Positions 34,940 to 43,082 of a DNA stretch of 64,000 nucleotides are shown piece by piece; the first letter of the stretch is position 1, and every line of letters starts with the position of its first letter. Source of the stretch: Flavobacterium sp. HSC-32F16 (lineage in GTDB: Bacteria; Bacteroidota; Bacteroidia; Flavobacteriales; Flavobacteriaceae). The position numbers and the translations under genes are program-made. The stretch covers positions 1,178,001 through 1,242,000 of the forward strand of contig NZ_JALKAC010000001.1 in assembly GCF_024171645.1 (NCBI RefSeq). The letters run 5' to 3'. Below the pieces are notes generated by a model that worked only from the letters and a program-made list of their open reading frames with translations, had not been told where the DNA came from and did not search any database.

Positions 34940-37900
34940 ATGGATAAATCTCAATTACCCAAAATGATAAAAAAACTACACTTGTACCTGTTATTATTAT
35001 GCTCCCTTATAGGATTAGGAAGTTATGCGCAGACTTTTCCAATAAGAATAACAACGCAAATCACCCAGCCCTCGCCTATTTACCTGAGTAATTATGCAGA
35101 TGCCAATACGATAAACAGCCCAATAAAAATACAATTGGTACTGAACGATTTAACGATCTCAAATCGTCAGGTGAGGCTGAAAATCTATTTTCAGGGCAAC
35201 GGAATTGCGTTTAATACAAACGATTTTGTTGTAGGCGCAAAACCTTTATACCTTGAAGGAGGATTTCCGCTGCAGTTAACAAATGTAGATTTGGCTCCGT
35301 ATTTTGAGTATCAAAATTTACTGGGTCTTACACCAAATCAGTATGCACAGCCTTTACCAGAAGGTGTTTATAATATTTATGTTGAGGTTTACGATTTTGC
35401 AACCGGAAGAAAACTTTCAAATAAGACAGGATCAACCACTATTATTTTCCAGAATGAACCGCCTTTCTTAAATCTGCCATTAAATAATGCTTCCATCATG
35501 CAGCAGAATATTCAAAACATTGTTTTTGGATGGACACCGCGAAGTATAAATGTAAGCAATGTTGAATACGAATTTTCATTAGTCGAAATCTGGGATAAAT
35601 ATACCCCTGTACAAAATGCCTTTGCTTATTCGCCGCCTTTGTATACCACTACAACCAGAAATACTACACTTCAATACGGTATTAATGAACCACAGCTTAT
35701 TCCCGGAAAAAAATATGCCTGGCGTATAAAAGCAAAAGCACTTCTTGGCGCCGAAGAAATTGGAGTTTTTAAAAACAACGGTTACAGCGAAATTTTCTCT
35801 TTTACATACGAAGTGTTTTGTACTGCCCCATTAGCAATAAATACCGAAGGAATAAGCGAAAATCAGGCAAAAGTAACCTGGTCTGGAAGTCTTGATAATT
35901 TTGATTATCAGGTAAAATACCGCGAAAAAAATTCTGGTTCAGAATGGTATGATCTTGTAACGCCAAGAGAAACCGTTACAATAAGCAATTTAAAACCAAA
36001 TACTACTTACGAATATACTGTTGGTGCCTCTTGTGATGTGGGCAAATACACGCACAGTACTGTTAAAGAATTTACAACTCTTGTTAGAGATGAGATCGCT
36101 TTTCAGGGTTGCGGTATTAAACCAGATCCGAATGATTTGGCTAATAAAAATCCACTGCCTCAGCTTTTTCCTAATGATGTTATTGCTGCAGGAGATTTTC
36201 CTATCGTCGTTTTGCATGCAACCGGAAGTAACGGAAGTTTTTCAGGAGATGGTTATGTAACAATTCCTTTCCTTGAAAAATTCAGAAAACTAATTGATGC
36301 TGCCGATGCTTTAGGCGGTGACAAAGTAAATATTGGGCAATTCTCTCGTATTAGAATTACGTTTAATAACATTGGTTTAAATACTGATTTTAAATTGATT
36401 TCTGGGGAAATCATTGCTGGTTACGATCCGAATTGGGGTGGTATCCTTGATGGAGATAAATTGGTTGATGATATAACTAATTTAGTTGATGAATATGATC
36501 CAATTATGGAATCTATATTTGGCCCTAAACCAAAACCAGAAGATATAGCTCAAGATGATGATAATGATGATGATGTTGTATTTAATCCTACACCAACTGA
36601 AACTCAAACAGAATACCCTCCTGTTGTTATAGTTGAAGTGGATGAACCACAACCTTCACCTCCTCCAATCGCAAACGAAACTGCTCCAGAAAAAAATGAC
36701 ATTAAAGAAGAGGCTACTTCAGCTCCTAATAATGGGGCAGTTACAGAAAACGGCTATTACATTGAATATAAAGGTCAAAAATACTATAATGGAGGTAAGA
36801 TAAAAATACCATATTCAAATAACATGTATGCTGAATTTGAAATGAAAACATTATCTAACGATGCTAAGGTTATCTACAGAATGTATGAACCAGGCAAACA
36901 AGAAAAATGGCTTTCATATGAGAGTACTACAAGTAAAAGTAATTTACAAATCGAGAGCTCAGCTTTAACAACTAATTTACGTATTTTCGATCTAGAGGCA
37001 GAAGCGACAAATGTAGAAGGAAATCCAAAAGTAAGAGTAGAAATTGAAAAAGTTGTAACTAAATTTACACAAAATTCCCTAACTGCAACTGATGAAAAAG
37101 CATCTAAGAGATCTGCTATTGCACCATACACATTATATTATATTAACAAACCTAATAAAACGAAAGATACTAAAATCGAAGTAACGCTGAGCCAAAAAGA
37201 TTTTAAGAAAATTCCAAAAGAAAATTTTTCATGGAAAATTAATGATATAGATGATCCTCATAAAGCAGGAACAAGCAGCTTTTCAATGCCACTAACAAAT
37301 AAAATAAAAGATGTTAAATTTACAAATATTGCTGGCTATCCAAATTTAACAACAAAAGAAGTTAAAATTAAATGGATAGATGAAAATAGAAAAACTTCTA
37401 AATTTGTTATAGGTACTAGTTCCAGTCCATTTTTAGAAGATTTTTTTAAATTAACTGAACAAGGAAAAAAAATAGGCAAACGTTTGGAAAAAATACCATT
37501 TATTAAAAATATAAATAAAAACGAACAAATAAAATCTGGTATTGGTTTCTATTATGATGTTATTCCTATGGATCAGACAATAGTAAACGTTGAAGATCCG
37601 AATAGTAGACTTTACTATACTGAAAAAACAATTGCTGGTGGGATAGAAATAGGTCTTGAGGGTTCCTCTAAATTTACTCTTTGGGGAATACCTTATGACA
37701 AGATTCCATATTTACCCGATTGGGCTATAGAAAAAGCAAAAAAAATAATAAAAGCAGAAGTGTTTGCAGTTGCAAAGGCAAAAGTTGGCGGAGATTTAAA
37801 AATAGAATATGTACAAAAAAAATTAGCTGAGCAAAATGCATGGAAGGATGTATCTAAAAAAGTTAATCCAGCAAAAATAGCTTTAAATATAGAATTTGGA

Positions 37901-38146
37901 GTTGGTGCAGAAATCAAACTACTTGAAGACAACGAAAATTTCTCTGTTGGAGGAGATGCAAACGGAATGGCAAAAGCAGAACTTGGTAGTATCGGTTGGT
38001 ATAACAATAAGTTTGACACTAAAATACTACAAGAAGGTGTTTGGATTGACTTTACTGCTGGTATGTATATCAGAGTTGCAGGCGTAAAATATGAAACTGC
38101 TCCAATTGCTAAAAAAATACAAATAATAGAACCTGCAGATCAATAA
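34940..38146 (+). CDS. TANFOR-type exported protein with Fn3 domain and distinct C-terminal module
   Basis: The protein has 1068 residues with a signal peptide (MIKKLHLYLLLLCSLIGLGS; the ATG at 34964 is an equally good start). Residues about 32-293 match what I know as the TANFOR domain: FPIRITTQITQPSPIYLSNY, the LPEGVYNIYVEVYDF segment, and FGWTPRS then PGKKYAWRIKAKA. An Fn3 domain follows (VTWSGSLDNFDYQVKYREKN, to about 383). After a middle domain comes an acidic, proline-rich linker (about 530-600, with DDDNDDDVVFNPTPTET), then a C-terminal module of about 460 residues with no family I know, encoded by AT-richer DNA. No T9SS tail is seen. Overall the protein is a probable surface component. 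Confidence 0.82.
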   Translation: MDKSQLPKMIKKLHLYLLLLCSLIGLGSYAQTFPIRITTQITQPSPIYLSNYADANTINSPIKIQLVLNDLTISNRQVRLKIYFQGNGIAFNTNDFVVGAKPLYLEGGFPLQLTNVDLAPYFEYQNLLGLTPNQYAQPLPEGVYNIYVEVYDFATGRKLSNKTGSTTIIFQNEPPFLNLPLNNASIMQQNIQNIVFGWTPRSINVSNVEYEFSLVEIWDKYTPVQNAFAYSPPLYTTTTRNTTLQYGINEPQLIPGKKYAWRIKAKALLGAEEIGVFKNNGYSEIFSFTYEVFCTAPLAINTEGISENQAKVTWSGSLDNFDYQVKYREKNSGSEWYDLVTPRETVTISNLKPNTTYEYTVGASCDVGKYTHSTVKEFTTLVRDEIAFQGCGIKPDPNDLANKNPLPQLFPNDVIAAGDFPIVVLHATGSNGSFSGDGYVTIPFLEKFRKLIDAADALGGDKVNIGQFSRIRITFNNIGLNTDFKLISGEIIAGYDPNWGGILDGDKLVDDITNLVDEYDPIMESIFGPKPKPEDIAQDDDNDDDVVFNPTPTETQTEYPPVVIVEVDEPQPSPPPIANETAPEKNDIKEEATSAPNNGAVTENGYYIEYKGQKYYNGGKIKIPYSNNMYAEFEMKTLSNDAKVIYRMYEPGKQEKWLSYESTTSKSNLQIESSALTTNLRIFDLEAEATNVEGNPKVRVEIEKVVTKFTQNSLTATDEKASKRSAIAPYTLYYINKPNKTKDTKIEVTLSQKDFKKIPKENFSWKINDIDDPHKAGTSSFSMPLTNKIKDVKFTNIAGYPNLTTKEVKIKWIDENRKTSKFVIGTSSSPFLEDFFKLTEQGKKIGKRLEKIPFIKNINKNEQIKSGIGFYYDVIPMDQTIVNVEDPNSRLYYTEKTIAGGIEIGLEGSSKFTLWGIPYDKIPYLPDWAIEKAKKIIKAEVFAVAKAKVGGDLKIEYVQKKLAEQNAWKDVSKKVNPAKIALNIEFGVGAEIKLLEDNENFSVGGDANGMAKAELGSIGWYNNKFDTKILQEGVWIDFTAGMYIRVAGVKYETAPIAKKIQIIEPADQ

Positions 38147-38148
38147 AA

Positions 38149-38604
38149 ATGAAAAAGCTAGTATGTTACATCACATTGATTTTTGCTATTGGTGGATTAA
38201 TTTCCGAATCAATTAATAACTTTATGAATCTTAAGTTAATATATTACAATTTTGATCCAGGCAAATATTATGAAGAGGATAAATTATACGTTTACAAGAA
38301 AGAAAATAATAATTCTTCCAATTCTAGCGGATTCAATTCTTGGTATTATGGCGTATTGGAAAAACAAAAAATAAATGAGACAATATACTATTCTACTTCT
38401 TATTTAAGCGAAAATATTTTATTTGATAAAAAAGGAGAATATTTGAAAGTTTGGTACTGCAAAAATGCTAACAAAACGATATTACGAAAGACAAATGAAC
38501 TACAATCTACAATTTATATTAAGGGTATAATTATTTATATATTAATTTTACTTATAATTCCTTGTCTGATTTGTATATTTAAAAAAAATGAAAATGAAAA
38601 TTAA
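38149..38604 (+). CDS. Small membrane protein with extracytoplasmic loop, unknown function
   Basis: A 151-residue protein with hydrophobic segments at the N-terminus (LVCYITLIFAIGGLIS) and near residues 122-143 (IYIKGIIIYILILLIIPCLI), and a polar Tyr/Asn/Lys-rich region between them. The first two bases after the TANFOR stop separate it from that gene, and it overlaps the next gene by 17 bp. Codon use is strongly AT-biased compared with the first half of the operon. I recognise no family. Its place right after a variable C-terminal module would suit an immunity or accessory protein, which is speculation. Confidence 0.72.
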   Translation: MKKLVCYITLIFAIGGLISESINNFMNLKLIYYNFDPGKYYEEDKLYVYKKENNNSSNSSGFNSWYYGVLEKQKINETIYYSTSYLSENILFDKKGEYLKVWYCKNANKTILRKTNELQSTIYIKGIIIYILILLIIPCLICIFKKNENEN

Positions 38605-39802
38605 CTTTTTACTCTCGCTATTTCTTTTAATAACTATAAGAATATATTCTCAAAACGCAAATGAAGGGTATATTGTTGAAGATAATAAAAAAATTCTTGT
38701 AGTGTTATCAAATTATAAAATCCCAGTAAAAATTAATAAAGTTGATTCACAAAATCAAATTGATTATTCTACAATAGATGGATTACTTCAATCGTTTTTC
38801 TCTGCAACAAATGAAAAATGGGCTTTAGATGAATATCTAAATAAAAGTTTAAAAATTAGTCGGGATGCTGAACATTTTGAGGCGACTAAAAATTTAGACA
38901 AAAAAAATTATATTCAAAAAGAAATTGTTTATGAATTTAATTATTTAAATCATAAAATGGCTTATGTAAAATATTCATTTATCGTTGATAAAGTTCCATT
39001 TCCAATTATTGGCACTATGTCTATGGAAAATATTAATAATAGATGGTATATAAACAATCTGTTAAATCAGGGAGCGCTATTTTCAATTATTTCAAGAACA
39101 GATCCTATTTTTTTAATAGATTTATTTTCGGGAAAATCCAACAATAAAGAATTTAATGAATTAATTAAAAAAAGTAAAAATAAATCCGGCATTGTCGATA
39201 TATCACTTTTATACAAGAATATACAACAATTACATGATAACAATTCATTATTATATAAACAAATAACCGATCAAAGATTAATTATTGAAAATCTTGAATT
39301 TAGAAATGCAGAAATAAATTCGAAACCTAGTCAGTACACAAGCACGGTTTCACAGCCTTTTCTTTACGATAATGTTCAATTATATGAATATAAAGATTCC
39401 GATAAGGGAATTACAAAATTAGATAAACGCTTTGAAAAGTTTTCTAATCTTCCTGAATCTTTAATTATTGATAATACTCCAATAAATTTAATTGCCAAAT
39501 TGAAAATCACATTTCAGAATGAAGATTTTTTTATAGTAAAATATGAAAAAGATAGAAAGAAGCAAATTACAGTTATTAAAAACACAAATGGAAACTTTTT
39601 AACTACAGATTCTGATAATTTCGAAAATATTATTGAATTATTGCTTAAAACTAAAACTTCGTTTTTACACAAATTACTATCTAATACCTACCCACAAAGT
39701 AAAAATTATATATCTGGAAGCGATGGAGGTATGAATGTAAGTTCAGCAGTAGAATATATTAGTTTAAACAAATCAACCCTCTCAAAATATCTAGATAATT
39801 AA
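38588..39802 (+). CDS. Exported protein of unknown function, last large gene of the operon
   Basis: A 404-residue protein with a signal peptide (MKMKINFLLSLFLLITIRIY) that lacks a lipobox or T9SS tail. The middle has a helical segment that may form a coiled coil (LLYKNIQQLHDNNSLLYKQI then TDQRLIIENLEFRNAEINSK, about residues 205-245). Flanking regions look alpha/beta. It overlaps the previous gene by 17 bp and lies in the same AT-rich stretch. A 25-residue microprotein begins 10 bases after its stop. I do not recognise the family. Confidence 0.75.
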   Translation: MKMKINFLLSLFLLITIRIYSQNANEGYIVEDNKKILVVLSNYKIPVKINKVDSQNQIDYSTIDGLLQSFFSATNEKWALDEYLNKSLKISRDAEHFEATKNLDKKNYIQKEIVYEFNYLNHKMAYVKYSFIVDKVPFPIIGTMSMENINNRWYINNLLNQGALFSIISRTDPIFLIDLFSGKSNNKEFNELIKKSKNKSGIVDISLLYKNIQQLHDNNSLLYKQITDQRLIIENLEFRNAEINSKPSQYTSTVSQPFLYDNVQLYEYKDSDKGITKLDKRFEKFSNLPESLIIDNTPINLIAKLKITFQNEDFFIVKYEKDRKKQITVIKNTNGNFLTTDSDNFENIIELLLKTKTSFLHKLLSNTYPQSKNYISGSDGGMNVSSAVEYISLNKSTLSKYLDN

Positions 39803-39812
39803 ACTTAAACTC

Positions 39813-39890
39813 ATGCAAACCTCAAAAATCACAAGATGCGCCATCATATTATCAGGAGTATCATTTATAGTAATTAGCGTAATCAGCTAA
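39813..39890 (+). CDS. 25-residue membrane microprotein, copy 1
   Basis: The frame ATG...TAA encodes MQTSKITRCAIILSGVSFIV followed by ISVIS: a short basic N-terminus and one hydrophobic helix. A second copy at 40435-40512 encodes the same length with four substitutions. Of the codons that differ between copies, five are synonymous sense changes and the stop codon also differs (TAA/TAG), which supports a translated frame. Each copy is followed directly by a similar terminator. It lies just after the surface operon. Function is unknown; a membrane-inserted regulatory or toxic peptide is possible. Confidence 0.65.
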   Translation: MQTSKITRCAIILSGVSFIVISVIS

Positions 39891-39896
39891 AAAAAC

Positions 39897-39927
39897 AAAA
39901 AGCCTTCTTATTTTAGAAGGCTTTTTT
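39897..39927. terminator. Bidirectional terminator after microprotein copy 1
   Basis: The stem AAAAAGCCTTCT / AGAAGGCTTTTT with loop TATTTT ends the surface operon on the plus strand and the ParB-fold gene on the minus strand. Confidence 0.9.
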
Positions 39928-39936
39928 ATTACAATC

Positions 39937-40317
39937 TTAATAAGGCAAATCATCAACAGAAATATTGATAAAATCGGGTTCTGGTGTATTCACAAACTGA
40001 ACTACCTGAATCTCAAGATGACCTTCCAGCAACGCCTTAATTACTCGATGCATTCCATCCATTAAGCGTCCGTCTGAACATAAAATAACAGGATACTTTA
40101 AATCTGCCTCCTGAACAAGTTTCATATGGTTAAGAACATCAGTACAGGTTGGTAAATTTTCATTATGTTCGAACCAGTAAGGTTCATTTACTTCTTTTAT
40201 ATCAGACACCAAAACACTTTTTACAGGCAGATCTTTAGACAATTCAATCAATCGATGAACATCCCATGCTTTTAGTCCTTGTTCACTTTTACGTAGGTTA
40301 TATTGTTTTCTCATCAT
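39937..40317 (-). CDS. Single-domain ParB/sulfiredoxin-fold protein
   Basis: A 126-residue soluble protein. LKYPVILCSDGRLMDGMHRV then IKALLEGHLEIQVVQF (about residues 73-108) is the ParB N-terminal signature with a D-G-x-H-R motif as in ParB/Srx nucleotide-binding folds. The HTH and dimerisation domains of a partition ParB are absent and no ParA is nearby, so chromosome partition is unlikely. Similar stand-alone domains act as nucleotide-dependent enzymes or nucleases. The gene lies on the opposite strand between two microprotein copies. A second ATG one codon later is an equally good start. Confidence 0.78.
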   Translation of the reverse strand: MMRKQYNLRKSEQGLKAWDVHRLIELSKDLPVKSVLVSDIKEVNEPYWFEHNENLPTCTDVLNHMKLVQEADLKYPVILCSDGRLMDGMHRVIKALLEGHLEIQVVQFVNTPEPDFINISVDDLPY

Positions 40318-40399
40318 AATTAATCAAACATTTAATCAAGCATATTATTGCTAAAAAATAAAAAAATGAGAGAGATTTACGTCAATTAAAATAAACTAT

Positions 40400-40407
40400 T
40401 ATATTTA
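40400..40407 (+). promoter_or_regulatory. Possible -7 box of microprotein copy 2
   Basis: TATATTTA is one base from TAnnTTTG and lies 27 bp before the ATG, in the 117-bp divergent region shared with the ParB-fold gene. Confidence 0.35.
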
Positions 40408-40434
40408 CGAATCTCAAATTTAAATAAAAACATT

Positions 40435-40512
40435 ATGCAAACATCAAAAATCACAAGATACGCCATTATATTACTAGTAGTTCTATTCATAGTAATCAGC
40501 GTAATCAGCTAG
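40435..40512 (+). CDS. 25-residue membrane microprotein, copy 2
   Basis: Encodes MQTSKITRYAIILLVVLFIV followed by ISVIS. It is the same length as copy 1, with an identical first eight residues and an identical FIVISVIS end. The differences fall in the hydrophobic core (C/Y, S/L, G/V, S/L), making this copy a more regular transmembrane helix. It has its own upstream region and a terminator, so it can be an independent transcript. Too short for routine gene finding. Confidence 0.68.
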   Translation: MQTSKITRYAIILLVVLFIVISVIS

Positions 40513-40518
40513 AAAAAC

Positions 40519-40548
40519 AAAAGCCTTCTAAAATTTTAGAAGGCTTTG
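40519..40548. terminator. Terminator after microprotein copy 2
   Basis: The stem AAAAGCCTTCTAAA / TTTAGAAGGCTTT sits seven bases after the stop and is related in sequence to the terminator of copy 1. It can also serve the convergent LamG gene. Confidence 0.85.
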
Positions 40549-40568
40549 TTCTTTATATAAACTACTAA

Positions 40569-41456
40569 TTACTTTTTTGGAGTACCATTTATTACTTTAA
40601 TCAAATAAGTCCCCTCGGGTAAATCAGTGATATTAGAAGCGTTGATACCGGGAATTTGTTTGCCTTGCGAGAAAACCTCAACATTTTTACTGGTTTTATA
40701 AGCCTCAGCCGGCGGACTTGCCGGAGATGATGTTTTAGCCGGCAGAATCGTAATTTTTCTTGCATTTGAAACTGGAGCTGATTCTGTTACAGCCGGAACT
40801 GGTTTAGAACTGTTGTAAGATTCCATAACCTGTTCATCTGTCATGGCTACGGCATATAGTTTAAGGTCATCAATATCAGCGTTGATACTTGTCGATGTAT
40901 TCAATTTTCCAATGTTTAATATGTAACCTTTTGTTGTACGGGAAATACCTTCTGCAGATTTCACTAATTCACCATTACGATATACTTTTGAAACATTCCC
41001 ATCATAAGTTAAAGTATAAAAATACCAAACATCTTTTGCAAGCGGTACCGAAGCAACAATATTACTCGTATCTCCCCAGCCTATTAAACTTACATCAGAA
41101 TTTCCTCCTGCTGCTGTTTGCTGAGACAAACCAAAATACTGCCCATTTGCTGCTGTACCATAACCTAAAACATAATTAGGCAGGGTAACGGCATTAAATT
41201 TAACCCAAACAGAAATTGTCCTGGGTTTATTAGCTTGCGGAAGGTCACCAACAACAGCCTGAAAAGCTTTATTGTTTAATCGTAAAGCTCCATTTGCGAC
41301 ACCCAATCTGTCAGGGGCGAAGGATGGAGCACCTAAAAAAGAAATAGAATTATCAGCGCTATTTAAATTTCCATTAAAATTAAATTCCTGAACAGGGTTC
41401 TGAGCATTCACGCTTAAAAAACTCACAAACAAGAAAGTGAGTAATGTTTTTTTCAT
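40569..41456 (-). CDS. Secreted LamG/ConA-like domain protein 1, degenerate T9SS-like tail
   Basis: The protein has 295 residues with a signal peptide (MKKTLLTFLFVSFLSVNAQ; the ATG two codons upstream is less likely). Residues 20-205 are a laminin-G-like jelly-roll typical of carbohydrate-binding lectins: QEFNFNGNLNSADNSISFLG, PRTISVWVKFNAV, WYFYTLTYDGNVSKVYRNGE, DADIDDLKLYAVAMTDEQ-like end. A Pro/Ser/Ala-rich linker follows. The last 40 residues (KNVEVFSQGKQIPGINASNI, LPEGTYLIKVINGTPKK) look like the second half of a type A sorting domain with the YPNP motif lost. A paralogue follows at 41801. Confidence 0.85.
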   Translation of the reverse strand: MKKTLLTFLFVSFLSVNAQNPVQEFNFNGNLNSADNSISFLGAPSFAPDRLGVANGALRLNNKAFQAVVGDLPQANKPRTISVWVKFNAVTLPNYVLGYGTAANGQYFGLSQQTAAGGNSDVSLIGWGDTSNIVASVPLAKDVWYFYTLTYDGNVSKVYRNGELVKSAEGISRTTKGYILNIGKLNTSTSINADIDDLKLYAVAMTDEQVMESYNSSKPVPAVTESAPVSNARKITILPAKTSSPASPPAEAYKTSKNVEVFSQGKQIPGINASNITDLPEGTYLIKVINGTPKK

Positions 41457-41696
41457 ATGCAAAAAGAGATTAACGGTATATTTTATCTGTATTAAAAAAA
41501 TCTAAATCATATTAAAAAGCCTCAGATCCTTAAAATATTAATTATATTTTTACAAATTTTGTTAAAACTATAATTTTAATTCAACATCACCAAGCGTTTC
41601 TTACATACAAATACACAATTCTCACAAATTTAAAATAGAAATAACTTCCAAATCATTCTTTACAAAAAACATCAAAATCGTATTGTTCTAAAAATC

Positions 41697-41729
41697 AAAA
41701 AAGTCTTCTGAAAATCAGAAGACTTTTTT
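41697..41729. terminator. Terminator between the two LamG genes
   Basis: The stem AAAAAAGTCTTCTGA / TCAGAAGACTTTTTT separates the two paralogues, so they are transcribed separately. The remaining 41457-41800 sequence is AT-rich promoter DNA with no gene. Confidence 0.85.
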
Positions 41730-41800
41730 ACTTTTCCAAAACCTGAATGCTACTAAAAAATATAAAAAACTAACTAACTATTTAAAATTAAAGTGATGAC

Positions 41801-42718
41801 TTATTTTGAAGTAATTTTCTTGCCTGGCGTATTTGTTATTTTCAGCAGATAAGTTCCTTCCGGAAGATCGCTGATATTCATTGAACCATTATTTCCCAGT
41901 ACCTTCTGCCCCTGCGAAAAAACTTCGATATTTTTTGAACCTGCATTTAAATCATTATTTGTTATTATTGAACCAGATCCCGCTGATTTTGCATTCGGCT
42001 TGGTTTTCGTTCCTTTTACTTTTTTAGCAGAAGCTGTTGCTTCTGAAATTGTCACAATCAAGGGCTTTGAACTATTATAATATTCTGCAACCTGTTGATC
42101 TGTCAAGGCAGTATCATAAATCTTTAAATCGTCTATATCTGCATTAATACCTACTGTCGTATTGATTTCACCTAATCTAAAAATATTTCCTTTTGTTGAA
42201 CGCTTTAAACCGTTTATGTATTTTAACAATTCTCCATTTCTATACATTTTAGAAACAATTCCGTCAAATGTTATAGTATATTGATACCATATTCCTTTTG
42301 CAAGAGGAGTCGAAACAATAACATCATTAGCTGCCCCCCATCCTGCTAAACTTAAATCGGAATTTGATGAAGTTGTTCCTTGCTGTAAAAGTCCAAAATA
42401 TTGCGCATTGTATGCAGAGCCATAACCCCAAATATAATTTGCCGAAGCAATATCATTAAACTTAACCCAAATACTTACTGTTCTGGCTTTATCAGCCTGT
42501 GGCAGATTGTCTATCACAGCTTCTAAAGCTCTATTATTTAATCGTTGAGCATTTCCTGCAACTCCCGCCCTATCAGCAACAAAATCATTTGTGCCCATGA
42601 AAGAAGTTGTATTAGCTGTATTGTTTAAAGTGCTATTGAAATTAAATTCCTGAATTGGATTTTGAGCAGCCACATTCAAATAACTTACAAACAGTAACGA
42701 GAGTAGTAATTTTTTCAT
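41801..42718 (-). CDS. Secreted LamG/ConA-like domain protein 2, degenerate T9SS-like tail
   Basis: A 305-residue paralogue of the preceding gene with the same layout: signal peptide MKKLLLSLLFVSYLNVAAQ, LamG domain (QEFNFNSTLNNTANTTSFMG, ARTVSIWVKFNDI, WYQYTITFDGIVSKMYRNGE, ADIDDLKIYDTALTDQQVAE), a Lys/Ser/Ala-rich linker, and a tail with NIEVFSQGQKVLG and LPEGTYLLKITNTPGKKITS. The tail retains the LPxGxYLLK and terminal lysine features of type A sorting domains but not YPNP. Ligand unknown; cell-surface polysaccharide or glycan binding is inferred. Confidence 0.85.
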   Translation of the reverse strand: MKKLLLSLLFVSYLNVAAQNPIQEFNFNSTLNNTANTTSFMGTNDFVADRAGVAGNAQRLNNRALEAVIDNLPQADKARTVSIWVKFNDIASANYIWGYGSAYNAQYFGLLQQGTTSSNSDLSLAGWGAANDVIVSTPLAKGIWYQYTITFDGIVSKMYRNGELLKYINGLKRSTKGNIFRLGEINTTVGINADIDDLKIYDTALTDQQVAEYYNSSKPLIVTISEATASAKKVKGTKTKPNAKSAGSGSIITNNDLNAGSKNIEVFSQGQKVLGNNGSMNISDLPEGTYLLKITNTPGKKITSK

Positions 42719-43032
42719 AATGATAGATTTAAAGGGTTAAAACTATTGTATTAATTTTACACCGCTAATCTATGTTAATATGCCGTTCGTCGAAAATTTC
42801 TTCGGTAAGTGACTTAAATAATCGATAAAACAACCAAATTTTATGTTTTTGCCCTTTCAAACAGATTATTATACCTTAGCATTTTTTATTAAAATTATAA
42901 TTTTACTTCAAATAAAAAGATTATTTCTTACGTATAAATACGGTATTTACAAACAAAATCAATTATTTAACATTTATAAAAATGTAGTTTTCTTAAAATC
43001 TCTTTTAAGCAATAAAAAAATAGATCACAAAA
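42719..43032. other. AT-rich intergenic region with no supported gene
   Basis: It contains the upstream region of the LamG gene, including a GTTCGTCGAAAATTTCTTCG stretch near 42785, and long A/T runs. One 73-codon open frame (42843-43064) runs into the terminator and has a low-complexity I/L/K/Y/N composition, so I regard it as chance. Confidence 0.5.
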
Positions 43033-43062
43033 AAAACTCCATTCGCGTACGAATGGAGTTTT
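43033..43062. terminator. Terminator downstream of the PLP beta-synthase gene
   Basis: The perfect 13-bp stem AAAACTCCATTCG / CGAATGGAGTTTT has loop CGTA and ends the minus-strand gene. Confidence 0.9.
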
Positions 43063-43082
43063 AAATATATTTAAGATAAAAT

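Noticed and set aside
13218..39802. Contractile injection or type VI secretion cluster
   Set aside because: No sheath, tube, baseplate, ClpV or VgrG-like genes are seen. The products are Sec-exported surface proteins.
39937..40317. Chromosome or plasmid partition ParB, implying an origin nearby
   Set aside because: There is no ParA, no HTH domain, no parS-like sites and no DnaA or origin features.
42843..43064. 73-codon plus-strand open frame
   Set aside because: Low-complexity AT-driven composition, and it ends in the terminator of the neighbouring gene. No homology or promoter is seen.
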